Source of the DNA: Salinimicrobium sp963739625
GTDB lineage: Bacteria; Bacteroidota; Bacteroidia; Flavobacteriales; Flavobacteriaceae
Assembly: GCA_963739625.1 (NCBI GenBank)
Contig: CAVUAU010000019.1
Location: 62,001 to 126,000, forward strand
Direction of reading: 5' to 3'
Length of the DNA: 64,000 nt
Part shown: positions 25,298 to 34,818 of the stretch, piece after piece
Layout of the letters: each line of letters starts with the position of its first letter
How positions within the stretch are numbered: position 1 is the stretch's first letter
Translations under genes and position numbers: made by a program
The notes under the pieces: generated by a model
Told to the model about the DNA's origin: nothing
Databases searched by the model: none
What the model saw: the letters and a program-made list of their open reading frames with translations, nothing else

Positions 25298-26582
25298 CCT
25301 AAGGCTTATTATAAAAAGAGAATACCTTGCGAGGGTAAAGAACAAAACCTTTGTGGTAATGACTTTTTTGAGTCCCGTGATCATCGTGGGAATGATAATA
25401 TTAATAGCTTATCTGGCGAACCTCAATAGTGAAGAGAAAAGAACAGTGGCCGTTTTTGATGAAAGCGAGCTGTTTTCACATGATTTTGCCAACTCTAAAG
25501 AAGTTAATTTCATTGACCTTTCAGAAGCTAATCTGGAGGTGGCAAAAAACATTGTGAAGGAGAACGGCTATTACGGCCTTTTGCATATTCCGCAGATAAA
25601 CGGTGATGCAACGCCCGATGTTCAATTCTTTGCGAAAGAAGCGCCTACCTTTGGTTTCCTTACAGAAATTGAGAAGACCATAAACGACAAGCTCACCAAC
25701 ATGAGGTTGCGGGACCGCGGAATCGATGTCAAGGTTATCGAAGAATCTACCGCGAATGTGGAAATTCAAATTCAGAATTTCTCGGGGGAACAGACCTCGA
25801 AGATGTCCAGCTATGTGAAGATGTTCTTTGGAGGGGCAGCCGGTTACCTGTTGATGATGTTCATTATTATCTATGGAAACATGGTTATGCGCAGCGTGAT
25901 TGAGGAAAAGACCAACCGCATCATTGAGATCATTATTTCTTCTGTCAAACCTATTCACCTGATGTTGGGCAAGATCCTGGGTACCTCATTTGCGGGCATT
26001 ACCCAATTTTTTATCTGGGTGATTTTGGGTGGCATTTTGCTCACTATTCTTTCCACTATTGCAGGTATTGACATCGCGGCGGCACATGGGGCACAGCAGG
26101 AGGCGATGCAACAAATTTCAGATAACGATCTACAACAGCTGTTGCTCGATATCGCAAGGCTTCCAATGCTCACCTTGTTAATTAGTTTTTTGGTATATTT
26201 TATAGGAGGATATTTTTTATACAGTTCTATCTACGCTGCCATTGGTGCGGCGGTGGATAACGAAACCGATACACAGCAGTTTATGCTGCCAGTGATCCTA
26301 CCCCTAATGTTAGGTATTTATGTTGGCTTTTTTGCAGTAATCGAGAATCCTCATGGCACTGTTTCAACAGTATTTTCTATGATTCCGCTTACTTCGCCAA
26401 TCGTGATGTTGATGAGGATCCCGTTTGGAGTTCCCTGGTGGGAACTTGCACTTTCCATAGGGATCCTGGTCTTATCTATCGCAGGAGTGGTGTGGCTGGC
26501 AGCCAAGATCTACAGGGTAGGTATTCTCATGTATGGCAAGAAACCGGGTTATAAAGAACTGTACAAGTGGCTTAAATATTAA
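25290..26582 (+). CDS. ABC exporter permease (NatB/ABC-2 type)
   Basis: 430 residues. One N-terminal helix (VVMTFLSPVIIVGMIILIAYLA) is followed by a 140-residue soluble loop and then five or so helices in the C-terminal half. The ABC-2 permease signature is seen as MFIIIYGNMVMRSVIEEKTNRIIEII, and IIEIIISSVKPIHLMLGKILG contains the elbow region. It forms the membrane part of the exporter with the overlapping ATPase gene. Substrate unknown. Confidence 0.92.
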   Translation: MRNLRLIIKREYLARVKNKTFVVMTFLSPVIIVGMIILIAYLANLNSEEKRTVAVFDESELFSHDFANSKEVNFIDLSEANLEVAKNIVKENGYYGLLHIPQINGDATPDVQFFAKEAPTFGFLTEIEKTINDKLTNMRLRDRGIDVKVIEESTANVEIQIQNFSGEQTSKMSSYVKMFFGGAAGYLLMMFIIIYGNMVMRSVIEEKTNRIIEIIISSVKPIHLMLGKILGTSFAGITQFFIWVILGGILLTILSTIAGIDIAAAHGAQQEAMQQISDNDLQQLLLDIARLPMLTLLISFLVYFIGGYFLYSSIYAAIGAAVDNETDTQQFMLPVILPLMLGIYVGFFAVIENPHGTVSTVFSMIPLTSPIVMLMRIPFGVPWWELALSIGILVLSIAGVVWLAAKIYRVGILMYGKKPGYKELYKWLKY

Positions 26583-26584
26583 GA

Positions 26585-27481
26585 ATGCAGGAACGGGGAG
26601 TAGATCAGGTGAAAGAAGTGATTCAGGAAGATATCTGGGGGAATATCCTGGATTTTCTTGATTTCACACTTATTCCTATCGGAAATAATGACAGGATCAC
26701 AGTAGGTCTTGTACTTCTTCTCATTGTTGCCTTTTTGCTTACCAATATTCTCATGCGGGGGATAAGGATGTTCTTTACCCGTAAACTCGCCGAGACCGAT
26801 AAACTGAAGTTTTTCAGTGTTTTTAAATTTATTCGCTACGTTGTTTATGTAGTGGTGGTCATTGCGATCTTAAATTCGGCAGGAATTGATATTACCATCC
26901 TGCTTACCGCCTCGGCAGCGCTTTTTGTGGGTTTGGGTCTTGCTTTGCAGGAGCTGTTCCAGGATATCATTGGCGGCTTGTTCATCATCGTAGACAAATC
27001 TCTTCTTGTTGGTGATGTTGTTGAAATGGAAGGCAGGGTAGGAAGGGTAATTGATATCAAACTTAGAACCACCCGCCTGCTCACCCGCGACGATAAGGTG
27101 ATGATCATTCCCAATCACAAATTCACAGAGGATATTTTTCTCAATTTCACCCAAAACCATCGCACTACCCGGGAATTCGTGAGAGTAGGAGTGGCCTATG
27201 GGAGCGATACCGAGCTGGTAAAAAAGCTGCTGTTGGAAAGTGTAATGGAACAGCAGGGAGTTACCAAAAAACCCGCGCCTTTTGTGCTTTTTGAAGACTT
27301 TGGAGATTCGGCATTGATCTTTTCCATTAATTTCTTTGTGACCGACAGCTTTGTAGATCCCAAGATCAAGAGTCAGGTGAGGTATATGATCGACCAGAAG
27401 TTCAGGGATAACGGGATTAGTATCCCATTTCCGCAGAGAGATGTTCATTTTTATCCCAACAAGGGAAAATCTGAAGAATAG
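26585..27481 (+). CDS. MscS family mechanosensitive channel
   Basis: 298 residues. Two or three N-terminal helices lead to the pore helix (AALFVGLGLALQELFQDIIGGLFII), rich in Gly and Ala, and then the MscS beta domain (VGDVVEMEGRVGRVIDIKLRTTRLLTRDDKVMIIPNHKF). The C-terminal alpha/beta domain ends ISIPFPQRDVHFY, the usual MscS finish. It releases solutes when membrane tension rises on osmotic downshift. It starts two bases after the ABC permease, so it belongs to that operon. Confidence 0.94.
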   Translation: MQERGVDQVKEVIQEDIWGNILDFLDFTLIPIGNNDRITVGLVLLLIVAFLLTNILMRGIRMFFTRKLAETDKLKFFSVFKFIRYVVYVVVVIAILNSAGIDITILLTASAALFVGLGLALQELFQDIIGGLFIIVDKSLLVGDVVEMEGRVGRVIDIKLRTTRLLTRDDKVMIIPNHKFTEDIFLNFTQNHRTTREFVRVGVAYGSDTELVKKLLLESVMEQQGVTKKPAPFVLFEDFGDSALIFSINFFVTDSFVDPKIKSQVRYMIDQKFRDNGISIPFPQRDVHFYPNKGKSEE

Positions 27482-27597
27482 TCAAAAAAGCCTTTTTTGG
27501 GAACCATTTGCTTGTTATCTTTAAAAGAAAAGAAACATTTTCTGATTTTTCAGAAAGCTTTTAGCCTTCAGGCTGAACCTTTAAAACCATTACAAGA

Positions 27598-28761
27598 ATG
27601 CCAAAGATTTTATTGATCGAAGATGAAGCAGCCATTAGAAGGGTGCTCATCAAAATACTTTCCGAAGAAAACAGTACCTATGAAGTAGAAGAGGCCGGCG
27701 ACGGGCTCGAAGGAATCGAGAAAATACGGGAACAGGAGTATGATCTTATTCTCTGTGACATAAAAATGCCTAAAATGGACGGGGTTGAAGTGCTTGAAGC
27801 AGTTAAAAAGCTGAAACCTGAGATTCCCGTTGTAATGATCTCGGGCCATGGTGATCTCGATACTGCCGTAAACACAATGCGACTTGGTGCCTTTGATTAC
27901 ATCTCAAAGCCACCCGATCTTAACCGACTTCTCAACACGGTAAGAAACGCTCTTGACCGTAAGGAATTGATGGTGGAGAATACGCGCCTAAAGAAGAAGG
28001 TGGGTAAGAACCTGGAGATGATTGGGGAGTCGAAAGAGATCAGTAAGATCAAGGATATCATAGAGAAAGTCGCACCTACAGATGCACGGGTGCTCATTAC
28101 CGGCGAAAACGGAACAGGAAAAGAGCTAGTTGCGCATTGGCTGCACCAAAAGAGCGATCGCTCATCGGGTCCAATGATCGAGGTGAATTGTGCTGCAATC
28201 CCTTCAGAATTGATAGAAAGTGAACTTTTTGGACATGTAAAAGGAGCTTTTACCTCGGCCAACAAGGATAGGGCCGGGAAATTTGAGGCAGCCAACGGTG
28301 GTACAATATTCCTTGATGAGGTGGGAGACATGAGCCTCTCTGCCCAGGCGAAAGTGCTTCGGGCGCTGCAGGAGAGCAAGATTTCCCGCGTGGGAAGCGA
28401 TAAAGATATTAAGGTGAATGTGCGCGTGATCGCGGCGACCAACAAAGATCTTACGAAAGAGATCGAGGAAAAGAAATTTAGAGAAGACCTCTATCACAGG
28501 TTGGCCGTGATCCTGATAAAGGTGCCGGCTCTCAATGAACGCCGGGATGATATCCCGCTACTCGTCAATTTCTTTGCCGAAAAAGTGAGCGCAGAACAGG
28601 GAATCAATACTAAACATTTTACAGATGACGCTCTCCAACTTCTTAAAGAGTACGACTGGACAGGGAACATTCGGGAACTGCGAAACGTGGTTGAAAGGCT
28701 CATCATCCTTGGCGGAAAAGAGGTGAGCGAAGAAGATGTGAGGCTGTTTGCCAGCAAGTAA
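27598..28761 (+). CDS. Sigma-54-type response regulator without DNA-binding domain
   Basis: 387 residues. The receiver domain (1-120) has the phospho-acceptor Asp54 in LILCDIKMPKMDG. The AAA+ domain (about 140-375) shows Walker A GENGTGKE at 169-176, Walker B GGTIFLDE, and R-finger region RVIAATNKDL. The loop that contacts sigma-54, normally GAFTGA, reads GAFTSA at 216-221. The protein ends shortly after the AAA+ lid (RNVVERLIILGGKEVSEEDV), so the usual Fis-type HTH is missing. It may act from solution or regulate another way. No partner kinase is adjacent. Confidence 0.9.
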   Translation: MPKILLIEDEAAIRRVLIKILSEENSTYEVEEAGDGLEGIEKIREQEYDLILCDIKMPKMDGVEVLEAVKKLKPEIPVVMISGHGDLDTAVNTMRLGAFDYISKPPDLNRLLNTVRNALDRKELMVENTRLKKKVGKNLEMIGESKEISKIKDIIEKVAPTDARVLITGENGTGKELVAHWLHQKSDRSSGPMIEVNCAAIPSELIESELFGHVKGAFTSANKDRAGKFEAANGGTIFLDEVGDMSLSAQAKVLRALQESKISRVGSDKDIKVNVRVIAATNKDLTKEIEEKKFREDLYHRLAVILIKVPALNERRDDIPLLVNFFAEKVSAEQGINTKHFTDDALQLLKEYDWTGNIRELRNVVERLIILGGKEVSEEDVRLFASK

Positions 28762-28764
28762 GCT

Positions 28765-29355
28765 CTACTCCTTCGGCGGCGGATAGTATTTTAAAAAGTA
28801 CATTTTATCTCCGCTGGGGTGATCCCATTCATTGAAAAGTTCAAACCCATACCGGCGGTAAGCCAGGCTTATCCGGCGAATTCTTGTTTCTGCGTAAATT
28901 GGTAGCTGCAGCTCTTCCGCAATTTCATAAAACTGGTTTTTCATGTTATATGCAGTTTTGCTGTCGTCGCTGCCCCGGGCATCGCTTAGAATACCCCAAA
29001 ACCAACAGTACAGATACTCTTCTCCATTCTGCGGTCGCTGACTTTTCACATATTTCTGCACCTTCATCGCCTTGAGACCTTTTTTGATCCCGGTGACATT
29101 CAAAGCCAGCTTCAGGTCCTGGATGAGGTCTTTCCAAAAGTTTTTGTCTTCACTGCTCGTGCGAAAGAGAATGGCTATTCCTTTCCCGTCTTCCGAAGTG
29201 ATTAGGGCATCTTTTTCAATGGCTTTTTCAACCATGTGTTTTGCCAGGTAATGAAACCGTTTTTCCCGTTTATGGTCGTCTTTGACGATCTCCATAGAAG
29301 TAGGGATCTCCTGAAGTAAAGTTGAAACGTTGTTAATGATCTGCTGCTTGTCCAA
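28765..29355 (-). CDS. GNAT-like acetyltransferase-fold protein
   Basis: 196 residues from a TTG start at 29355. The C-terminal half has the GNAT look: LDARGSDDSKTAYNMKNQFYEIAEELQL is the acetyl-CoA loop region, followed by PIYAETRIRRISLAYRRYGFELFNEW, the typical last strand. Actually the second segment reads SDARGSDD in the protein. A longer in-frame ATG exists at 29442, but a TATCTTTC -7-like box at 29380-29373 lies within that extension, which favours the TTG. The match is structural by eye; no closer family is recognised. Convergent with the sigma-54 regulator, whose stop is four bases away. Confidence 0.65.
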   Translation of the reverse strand: MDKQQIINNVSTLLQEIPTSMEIVKDDHKREKRFHYLAKHMVEKAIEKDALITSEDGKGIAILFRTSSEDKNFWKDLIQDLKLALNVTGIKKGLKAMKVQKYVKSQRPQNGEEYLYCWFWGILSDARGSDDSKTAYNMKNQFYEIAEELQLPIYAETRIRRISLAYRRYGFELFNEWDHPSGDKMYFLKYYPPPKE

Positions 29356-29431
29356 GGCTTTTGAATTTTGGCGAAAGATAAAAAAATAGCTGCACTCATG
29401 CGGCTTTAAGGGCGCAGAAAAAAAGCATTTC

Positions 29432-29446
29432 AAAAATGACATTTTT
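29432..29446. repeat. Palindrome AAAAATGNCATTTTT, copy 3 (N=A)
   Basis: Exact copy in the divergent gap between the GNAT-like gene and the M28 peptidase gene. It is the only exact copy not near a gene 3' end. Confidence 0.7.
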
Positions 29447-29497
29447 AAGGGGTGCTTAAAATTAACTTTAAATAAGAGCTGGTTTGGCAGGGTTTTC

Positions 29498-29505
29498 TAT
29501 TTTTG
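29498..29505 (+). promoter_or_regulatory. -7 box of the M28 peptidase gene
   Basis: TATTTTTG matches TAnnTTTG and lies 28 bases before the ATG. The nearest TTG (29484) is too close to serve as -33. Confidence 0.5.
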
Positions 29506-29532
29506 TTTGATCTCAACTAAAAGAGTTCCAAA

Positions 29533-30954
29533 ATGAGAAAATATTTTGCCCTTGTTATAATGCTGAGCTTTTCCTTCTTCGGAAGGGCCCAAAACACTGT
29601 TCAACAAACCGATTCTTTAAATCTTCGGAAGCTTTATGATATGTCGCTCCTCAACGGAAAGAGCTATGAATGGCTGGACCATCTTTCCAACAAGATTGGA
29701 GGGCGCTTATCGGGTTCTGTGAGTGCACAACAGGCTGTGGAATATACCAAAGCCGAACTTGAAGATCTTGGACTGGACCGGGTATGGCTCCAACCGGTGA
29801 TGGTACCAAAGTGGACTCGTGGAGTTAAGGAATACGCCTATGTTCAGGCTGCAGGAGCACCGTCAACTCAGGTCAATATTTGTGCTCTTGGAGGTTCTGT
29901 AGCTACTCCGGATACCGGTCTTAGAGCACAGGTTATCGAGGTACAGGGGCTGGAAGATCTGGCTCACTACGGGAAAGAACAAATTGAAGGCAAGATCGTG
30001 TTCTATAACCGCCCAATGCGTGCAGATCTCATTCAAACTTTTGAGGCTTATGGAGGCTGTGTTGATCAACGTTATCTTGGCGCGGTCGAAGCTGCCAAGT
30101 ATGGTGCGGTTGGCGTAATCGTTCGTTCCCTTAGCCATATCATTGATGATAATCCGCATACCGGTTCTATGAGCTATGAAAATCTGCCAAACAATCAAAG
30201 GATCCCTGCTGCAGCGATAAGCACAAAAGACGCAGAGTATTTGAGCAGCATGCTAAAATTGAACAAGGATCTCTCTTTCTACTATAAAATGAACTGCAGG
30301 AACTTTGATGACGTGCAGTCCTACAACGTGATTGGAGAGATCAAAGGAAGTGAAAAGCCTCAGGAAATTATTGTAATTGGAGGCCATCTGGATTCATGGG
30401 ATCTGGGCGATGGTGCGCATGATGATGGTGCAGGGGTAGTGCAATCTATGGAGGTGTTGCGCCTTCTTAAGGAATCTGGCCTAAAACCAAAGAGAACCAT
30501 TCGGGTGGTACTTTTTATGAATGAAGAAAACGGCCTGCGAGGCGGGAACAAATATGCAGAGGTTGCAAAAAAGAACGGCGAAAATCACATTTTTGCCCTG
30601 GAAAGTGACTCCGGTGGTTTTACTCCCCGCGGATTTTCTTTTGATGCTTCCCCCTCTCAATTCGCAAAAATAGAAGCATGGAAGCCTCTTTTTGAGCCCT
30701 ATTTGATCCATTACTTTGAACGTGGAGGAAGTGGTGCCGATGTTGGTCCATTAAAAGGTGATAACACTGTGCTGGCGGGATTAAGGCCAGATTCACAACG
30801 TTACTTCGACTACCACCACGCCGCTTCAGATACCTTTGATAAGATCAATAAACGAGAACTGGAATTGGGAGCTGCTACCATGGCTTCAATGGTATATCTT
30901 GTTGATAAATATGGCTTCGACAATATTCCGGCTAAAGAAGAAATTCTAAAGTAA
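29533..30954 (+). CDS. Secreted M28 family metallopeptidase
   Basis: 473 residues with signal peptide MRKYFALVIMLSFSFFGRAQ. A PA-type inserted domain (about 120-240) precedes the di-zinc peptidase core. Metal ligands are visible in GGHLDSWDLGDGAHDDGAGV (His and Asp), FMNEENGLRGG (Glu pair), ESDSGGF, and the C-terminal YHHAASDTFDKI. M28 enzymes are aminopeptidases or carboxypeptidases, and this layout resembles plasma glutamate carboxypeptidase. Acts in the periplasm or outside the cell. Monocistronic with its own promoter. Confidence 0.93.
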   Translation: MRKYFALVIMLSFSFFGRAQNTVQQTDSLNLRKLYDMSLLNGKSYEWLDHLSNKIGGRLSGSVSAQQAVEYTKAELEDLGLDRVWLQPVMVPKWTRGVKEYAYVQAAGAPSTQVNICALGGSVATPDTGLRAQVIEVQGLEDLAHYGKEQIEGKIVFYNRPMRADLIQTFEAYGGCVDQRYLGAVEAAKYGAVGVIVRSLSHIIDDNPHTGSMSYENLPNNQRIPAAAISTKDAEYLSSMLKLNKDLSFYYKMNCRNFDDVQSYNVIGEIKGSEKPQEIIVIGGHLDSWDLGDGAHDDGAGVVQSMEVLRLLKESGLKPKRTIRVVLFMNEENGLRGGNKYAEVAKKNGENHIFALESDSGGFTPRGFSFDASPSQFAKIEAWKPLFEPYLIHYFERGGSGADVGPLKGDNTVLAGLRPDSQRYFDYHHAASDTFDKINKRELELGAATMASMVYLVDKYGFDNIPAKEEILK

Positions 30955-30995
30955 AAGTTTGCCCGCAGAATCCTGCTGGCGGTTTCTAAACTTTA

Positions 30996-31003
30996 TATCT
31001 TTG
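30996..31003 (+). promoter_or_regulatory. -7 box of the MATE gene
   Basis: TATCTTTG, perfect TAnnTTTG match, 20 bases before the GTG start. Confidence 0.5.
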
Positions 31004-31022
31004 CAGCCTTAAAAAACCAGGG

Positions 31023-32389
31023 GTGCAAATTTCGGCTTATACAAAAGAGTTCAGGACCAATCTCCATATCGCGTTTCCCGTGATGCTGGGGCAGCTGGGT
31101 CATGTGATGGTGGGGCTGGCCGATAATATTATGGTGGGCCGCCTGGGGGCTGCACCTTTGGCAGCCGTTTCCCTCGGTAACAGCCTGGTGTTTATTGCGC
31201 TTTCGCTGGGCATTGGATTTTCTTTTGCTATTACGCCGCTTATCGCCGAAGCCGATGGCGCCGAAGATATAGAAACCGGAAAAAGCTATTTTCACCACGG
31301 CATCATCATGTGTGGCATAAACGGTATTTTTTTGTTTCTGCTTCTGCTTTTAGCTAAACCAATCCTCTATCATCTCAATCAACCGCCAGAGGTAGTAGAC
31401 TTAGCGATCCCATACCTGGATATCGTCGCTTTCTCAATGATCCCTTTGATGATCTTCCAGGCCTACAAACAATTCGCCGACGGGCTTTCACAAACAAAAT
31501 ACGCCATGTACGCGACCATCATCGCCAACATTGTGAACGTGGTGTTTAATTACCTGTTGATCTACGGAGTCTGGATCTTTCCACGGCTGGAGCTACAGGG
31601 TGCTGCACTGGGGACCTTGATCTCAAGATTTTTCATGCTCTGGTTCGTATGGGAGATCCTTAGAAGAAAGAAGAAATTCAGAAAGTATTTCATCTGGAGC
31701 AGGAAAGAGCTGCTTAAAATCGACATTTTTAAAAGGTTATTTTCCCTGGGTTTTCCCACGGCTCTTCAAATGCTCTTTGAAGTCGCCATTTTTACAGCCA
31801 CAGTTTTTCTCGCCGGTACTTTGGGCACTTTTCCACAGGCTGCAAACCAGATCGCGCTCAACCTGGCTTCCATGACCTTTATGGTTGCTGTGGGGCTGGG
31901 GGTGACCGCTACAATAAGGGTAGGTAACCAAAAAGGTAAAGACAATTACTATGATTTGCGACGGATCGCTTTTTCCACCTTTTTGCTGGTGTTTTTGATA
32001 GAAGCCCTGTTTGCTGTAGGTTTTATTCTGCTTAAGAACTGGCTGCCCACGTTGTACATAGACAATGCCGAGGTTATACATTCTCGCGGCACAATTACTG
32101 GTTGTAGCAGCGCTGTTTCAGCTTAGCGACGGGTTGCAGGTGGTGATCCTTGGTGCCTTGCGAGGCCTGCAGGATGTAAAGATTCCTACGCTTATTTGCT
32201 TTCGTGGCCTACTGGGTTATCGCCTTCCCAATTTCCTATTTCCTGGGAAGGGAAGAAAGCTTCGGGAGCATGGGGATCTGGTTTGGTCTACTTGCCGGTC
32301 TTACGGCATCTGCATTAATGTTGTATCTTCGGTTCAATTATTTAAGCAAAAAAATGCTGCTCAATGCAGAAGCAGCCGTTAAAGTATAA
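31023..32389 (+). CDS. MATE family multidrug/cation antiporter, two frameshifts
   Basis: Begins with GTG at 31023 (MQISAYTKEFRTNLHIAFPV). About 12 membrane helices; NorM-like motifs include MLGQLGHVMVGLADNIMVGRLG and the second-half GFPTALQMLFEVAIF. As given, the frame breaks twice: an extra T at about 32081 (after AEVIH) and an extra T at 32195-32197 (after IPTLI). Removing both restores LAAQLLVVAALFQLSDGLQV and FVAYWVIAFPISYFLG, for 454 residues, a normal MATE length. Expected to export cationic drugs or metabolites with Na+ or H+. Confidence 0.9.
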
Positions 32390-32403
32390 TTTCTGAATAT
32401 ATT

Positions 32404-32631
32404 ATGGATTTTCCCAAGTTCCTTTTAGGTGATAACACAGATTATCCCGATGCTATTTTCATCATTCACACCGAATATCCACGGTTCATCCTCAATCTCG
32501 AGAACGACGAGGTGGAGTGGCTGGAAGATTTTGATGCCGCCGATGAAAAAGAGCTGGCCTCAGAAGCCGAAGGCCTTATCAATGAAGCTACTGCTTTTTA
32601 CGACAGAGAGATCGAACGTTACGAGGAGTAA
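32404..32631 (+). CDS. Small acidic conserved hypothetical protein
   Basis: 75 residues, very acidic, with no signal peptide or membrane helix. MDFPKFLLGDNTDYPDAIFI and FILNLENDEVEWLEDF are the most sequence-rich parts, and the C-terminal half is a Glu/Ala-rich helix. I do not recognise a family. It lies 14 bases after the MATE gene and three bases before the PAP2 gene, so all three are likely one operon. The close spacing and regular composition support a real gene. Confidence 0.72.
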   Translation: MDFPKFLLGDNTDYPDAIFIIHTEYPRFILNLENDEVEWLEDFDAADEKELASEAEGLINEATAFYDREIERYEE

Positions 32632-32634
32632 AAA

Positions 32635-33213
32635 ATGGAACATTTAGTCGAGCTGGACCAAAACCTGTTCCTCTTTCTCAACAATCTGGGGAATCCTACG
32701 TGGGATCCTTTCTGGAATTTTGTCACCAACAAGCTTTCCTCCATCCCGTTTTACGCGCTGTTGCTGTTTTTGATCTTTAAAAGTCTGGGTCCAAAAAAGG
32801 CATTTTTGAGCCTCCTTATTGTGGCCGCAATGATCGCCTGTACAGACCAACTCGCCAATCTTTTTAAACATGCCATCGAGAGGCCGCGCCCCTGTAGACA
32901 GGAAGGTGTGATGGAGATGGCGCGTTTTGTTGCCGTACGCTGTGGCAGGTTTGGCTATTTCTCGGCTCATGCGGCCAGTTCGGCGGCTGTACTCGTTTTT
33001 ATTGGTGCAATTCTCCGGAGGTTTTTTCGTAGTGTTGTTCCTGTACTCGTGGTCTGGGCCCTTTTAGTCTCTTACAGCAGGATCTATGTAGGCGTGCACT
33101 ATCCCGGCGATATTATCACCGGCTGGTTCTTCGGAATTTTACTGGGTTACCTGTTCTACAGGCTTTTCAAATTTTTGCTGAAGAAATATTTTCCGGCTAT
33201 TCCTTCTTCTTAA
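32635..33213 (+). CDS. PAP2 family phosphatase
   Basis: 192-residue integral membrane phosphatase. The three PAP2 motifs are visible: KHAIERPRP (KxxxxxxRP), FGYFSAHAAS (central His motif, SAHA in place of PSGH), and SRIYVGVHYPGD (SRxxxxxHxxxD). About five membrane helices. Family members remove phosphate from undecaprenyl pyrophosphate, phosphatidylglycerophosphate or lipid A. It is convergent with the GT39/LAB_N/GT2 lipid-sugar operon, overlapping its 3' end by 17 bases, so a role in lipid carrier recycling or lipid A dephosphorylation is reasonable but inferred. Confidence 0.93.
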   Translation: MEHLVELDQNLFLFLNNLGNPTWDPFWNFVTNKLSSIPFYALLLFLIFKSLGPKKAFLSLLIVAAMIACTDQLANLFKHAIERPRPCRQEGVMEMARFVAVRCGRFGYFSAHAASSAAVLVFIGAILRRFFRSVVPVLVVWALLVSYSRIYVGVHYPGDIITGWFFGILLGYLFYRLFKFLLKKYFPAIPSS

Positions 33214-34818
33214 GAAGATAGTAGCTCCTAATGAGCCTGCTCTTGTATCCCGATTTTGATGGGTGGACATAATTGAGGTCATATCTGTCTTTTTCAAGGA
33301 TCTCATAGTCCTGAAGGCTTTGCACAAAAGTACTGTCCTCTTCCGGGGTGAGCAGTCCAAATATCCTTTTCCTGCGGAAGCTGCGGCTCCTCTTCATCCA
33401 ATTGCGGAATAGGTTTTCCATATTCCCAGATCAATTCGGGAGTTTCAGGTTTGTACTCGTATACCTGGAAGGTTTTGCTGTTCGGCCTTTTTCCGAAGTT
33501 CAGCAATATTGTGGAACTCCGGGTTTTTCAGAAGTGCGTTCGCAAGCGGAAATGCAAAAACCATGATTCCGCAGATAAAGGCGACAGTGAGGTAAAAAAC
33601 CTTTGGATATTGCTGCTTTTTCAGAAAATAGAACAACCCGATCCCAATTGCGAAGAGCACCACAGATGTGGCTATATACCAGAACCAGTAGCCGTCGAGC
33701 TCAAGGAAGTACCACCCCACAAAAGGAAATACAATTCCAATGAGGCCTATAAGGCCGTGGTTAAAAATTACCACCCATTTTTCCTTTTTTGGCAGTACGG
33801 CAAAGGTTCTAAACAGGTATTCAATATAGAAGCTGGTGTTCATCGCCATTGGGATGAGCACAGGCAGGAGGTAACGCGATTTCTTTTCGGGAATAAGGGA
33901 AAGAAGCACTACCGCTGCAAGGGTCCAGAAAAGGGTGAATTTGTAGGCCTTTTTGTTGATCACCCTGTTCTTGAGATATGGATATAAAAGCCCCACAAAA
34001 GCGGGAATGGTCCAGATTCCACTTTGAGTGAAAAAGCTCCAGTAGTAGTAAAAGGGACGTACATTGTAGTTGGTCCAGCGGGTCGCTTCGCGGGTGGTGA
34101 TCTTTAGAAAGGCAACAGGATCGGCAAGACGTACATAGACAAACCACCAGCTTCCCAACACCAGCGCCAGCAGCACCATAACCACCAAAGGTTTCCATTT
34201 TTTCCCCAGGCCGCGGTACTTATAGATCACGCCATAGGCGATAAGGAATGGCAGGAGCAGCGCATAAAGTGAGACGGGACCTTTGCTCATGATGGAAAAG
34301 GCGAGGAACAAACCTGCCAGAAATGCGCTTTTCCAAAGCTTTTCTGAAGTGCTAAAAAAGTCCCATAAATAATAAATGGCGACCATGGTAAAGGCATGGG
34401 TGAAGATATCCCACTGGCCGTTACGCCCCATGAAAATGATATAAAAGGAGGAGGCCAGGATCAAGCCTGCTAAAAATGCCTGTTTTATGGTGATTTCCAG
34501 TTTTGGTAGAAACCGGTAAAAGAAATAAAGCATCATCATCATGATCAACGCTGCCGGTAAACGCATTGCAAAAAGGCTTTTAAAGCCAAAAATGAATCCG
34601 CTTATGGCGGTGAGCCATGTGGGTAATGGCGGTTTTTCATAGCGCGCCTGTGCATTCATAGTGGTGAGCAACCAGTTTCCATTGTGCACCATTTCCCGGG
34701 CAGTGATGAAGTTGCGAGCCTCCATGATATTGACATAGATGGTATCAAGATTTGCAAAAAATATGAGTACTCCCACCAGCATGAGCAGGAAAAGGTATTT
34801 TTTTGACACTTTATGCAT
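33197..34818 (-). CDS. GT39/ArnT-like membrane glycosyltransferase, two frameshifts
   Basis: Polyprenyl-phosphate-sugar dependent transferase with about 12 helices. The N-terminal periplasmic motif MEAREM-type is seen as IMEARNFITAREM, followed by ARYEKPPLPTWL, the hallmark of the PMT/ArnT superfamily. As given, an extra base at about 33464 breaks the frame after AEQQNLP, and another at 33359-33364 after PQLPQEKD. Removing both gives 539 residues ending SYYLLKKKE. With the LAB_N and GT2 genes upstream it forms a typical unit that loads a sugar on undecaprenyl phosphate, moves it across the membrane, and transfers it to lipid A or another acceptor. Confidence 0.88.
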
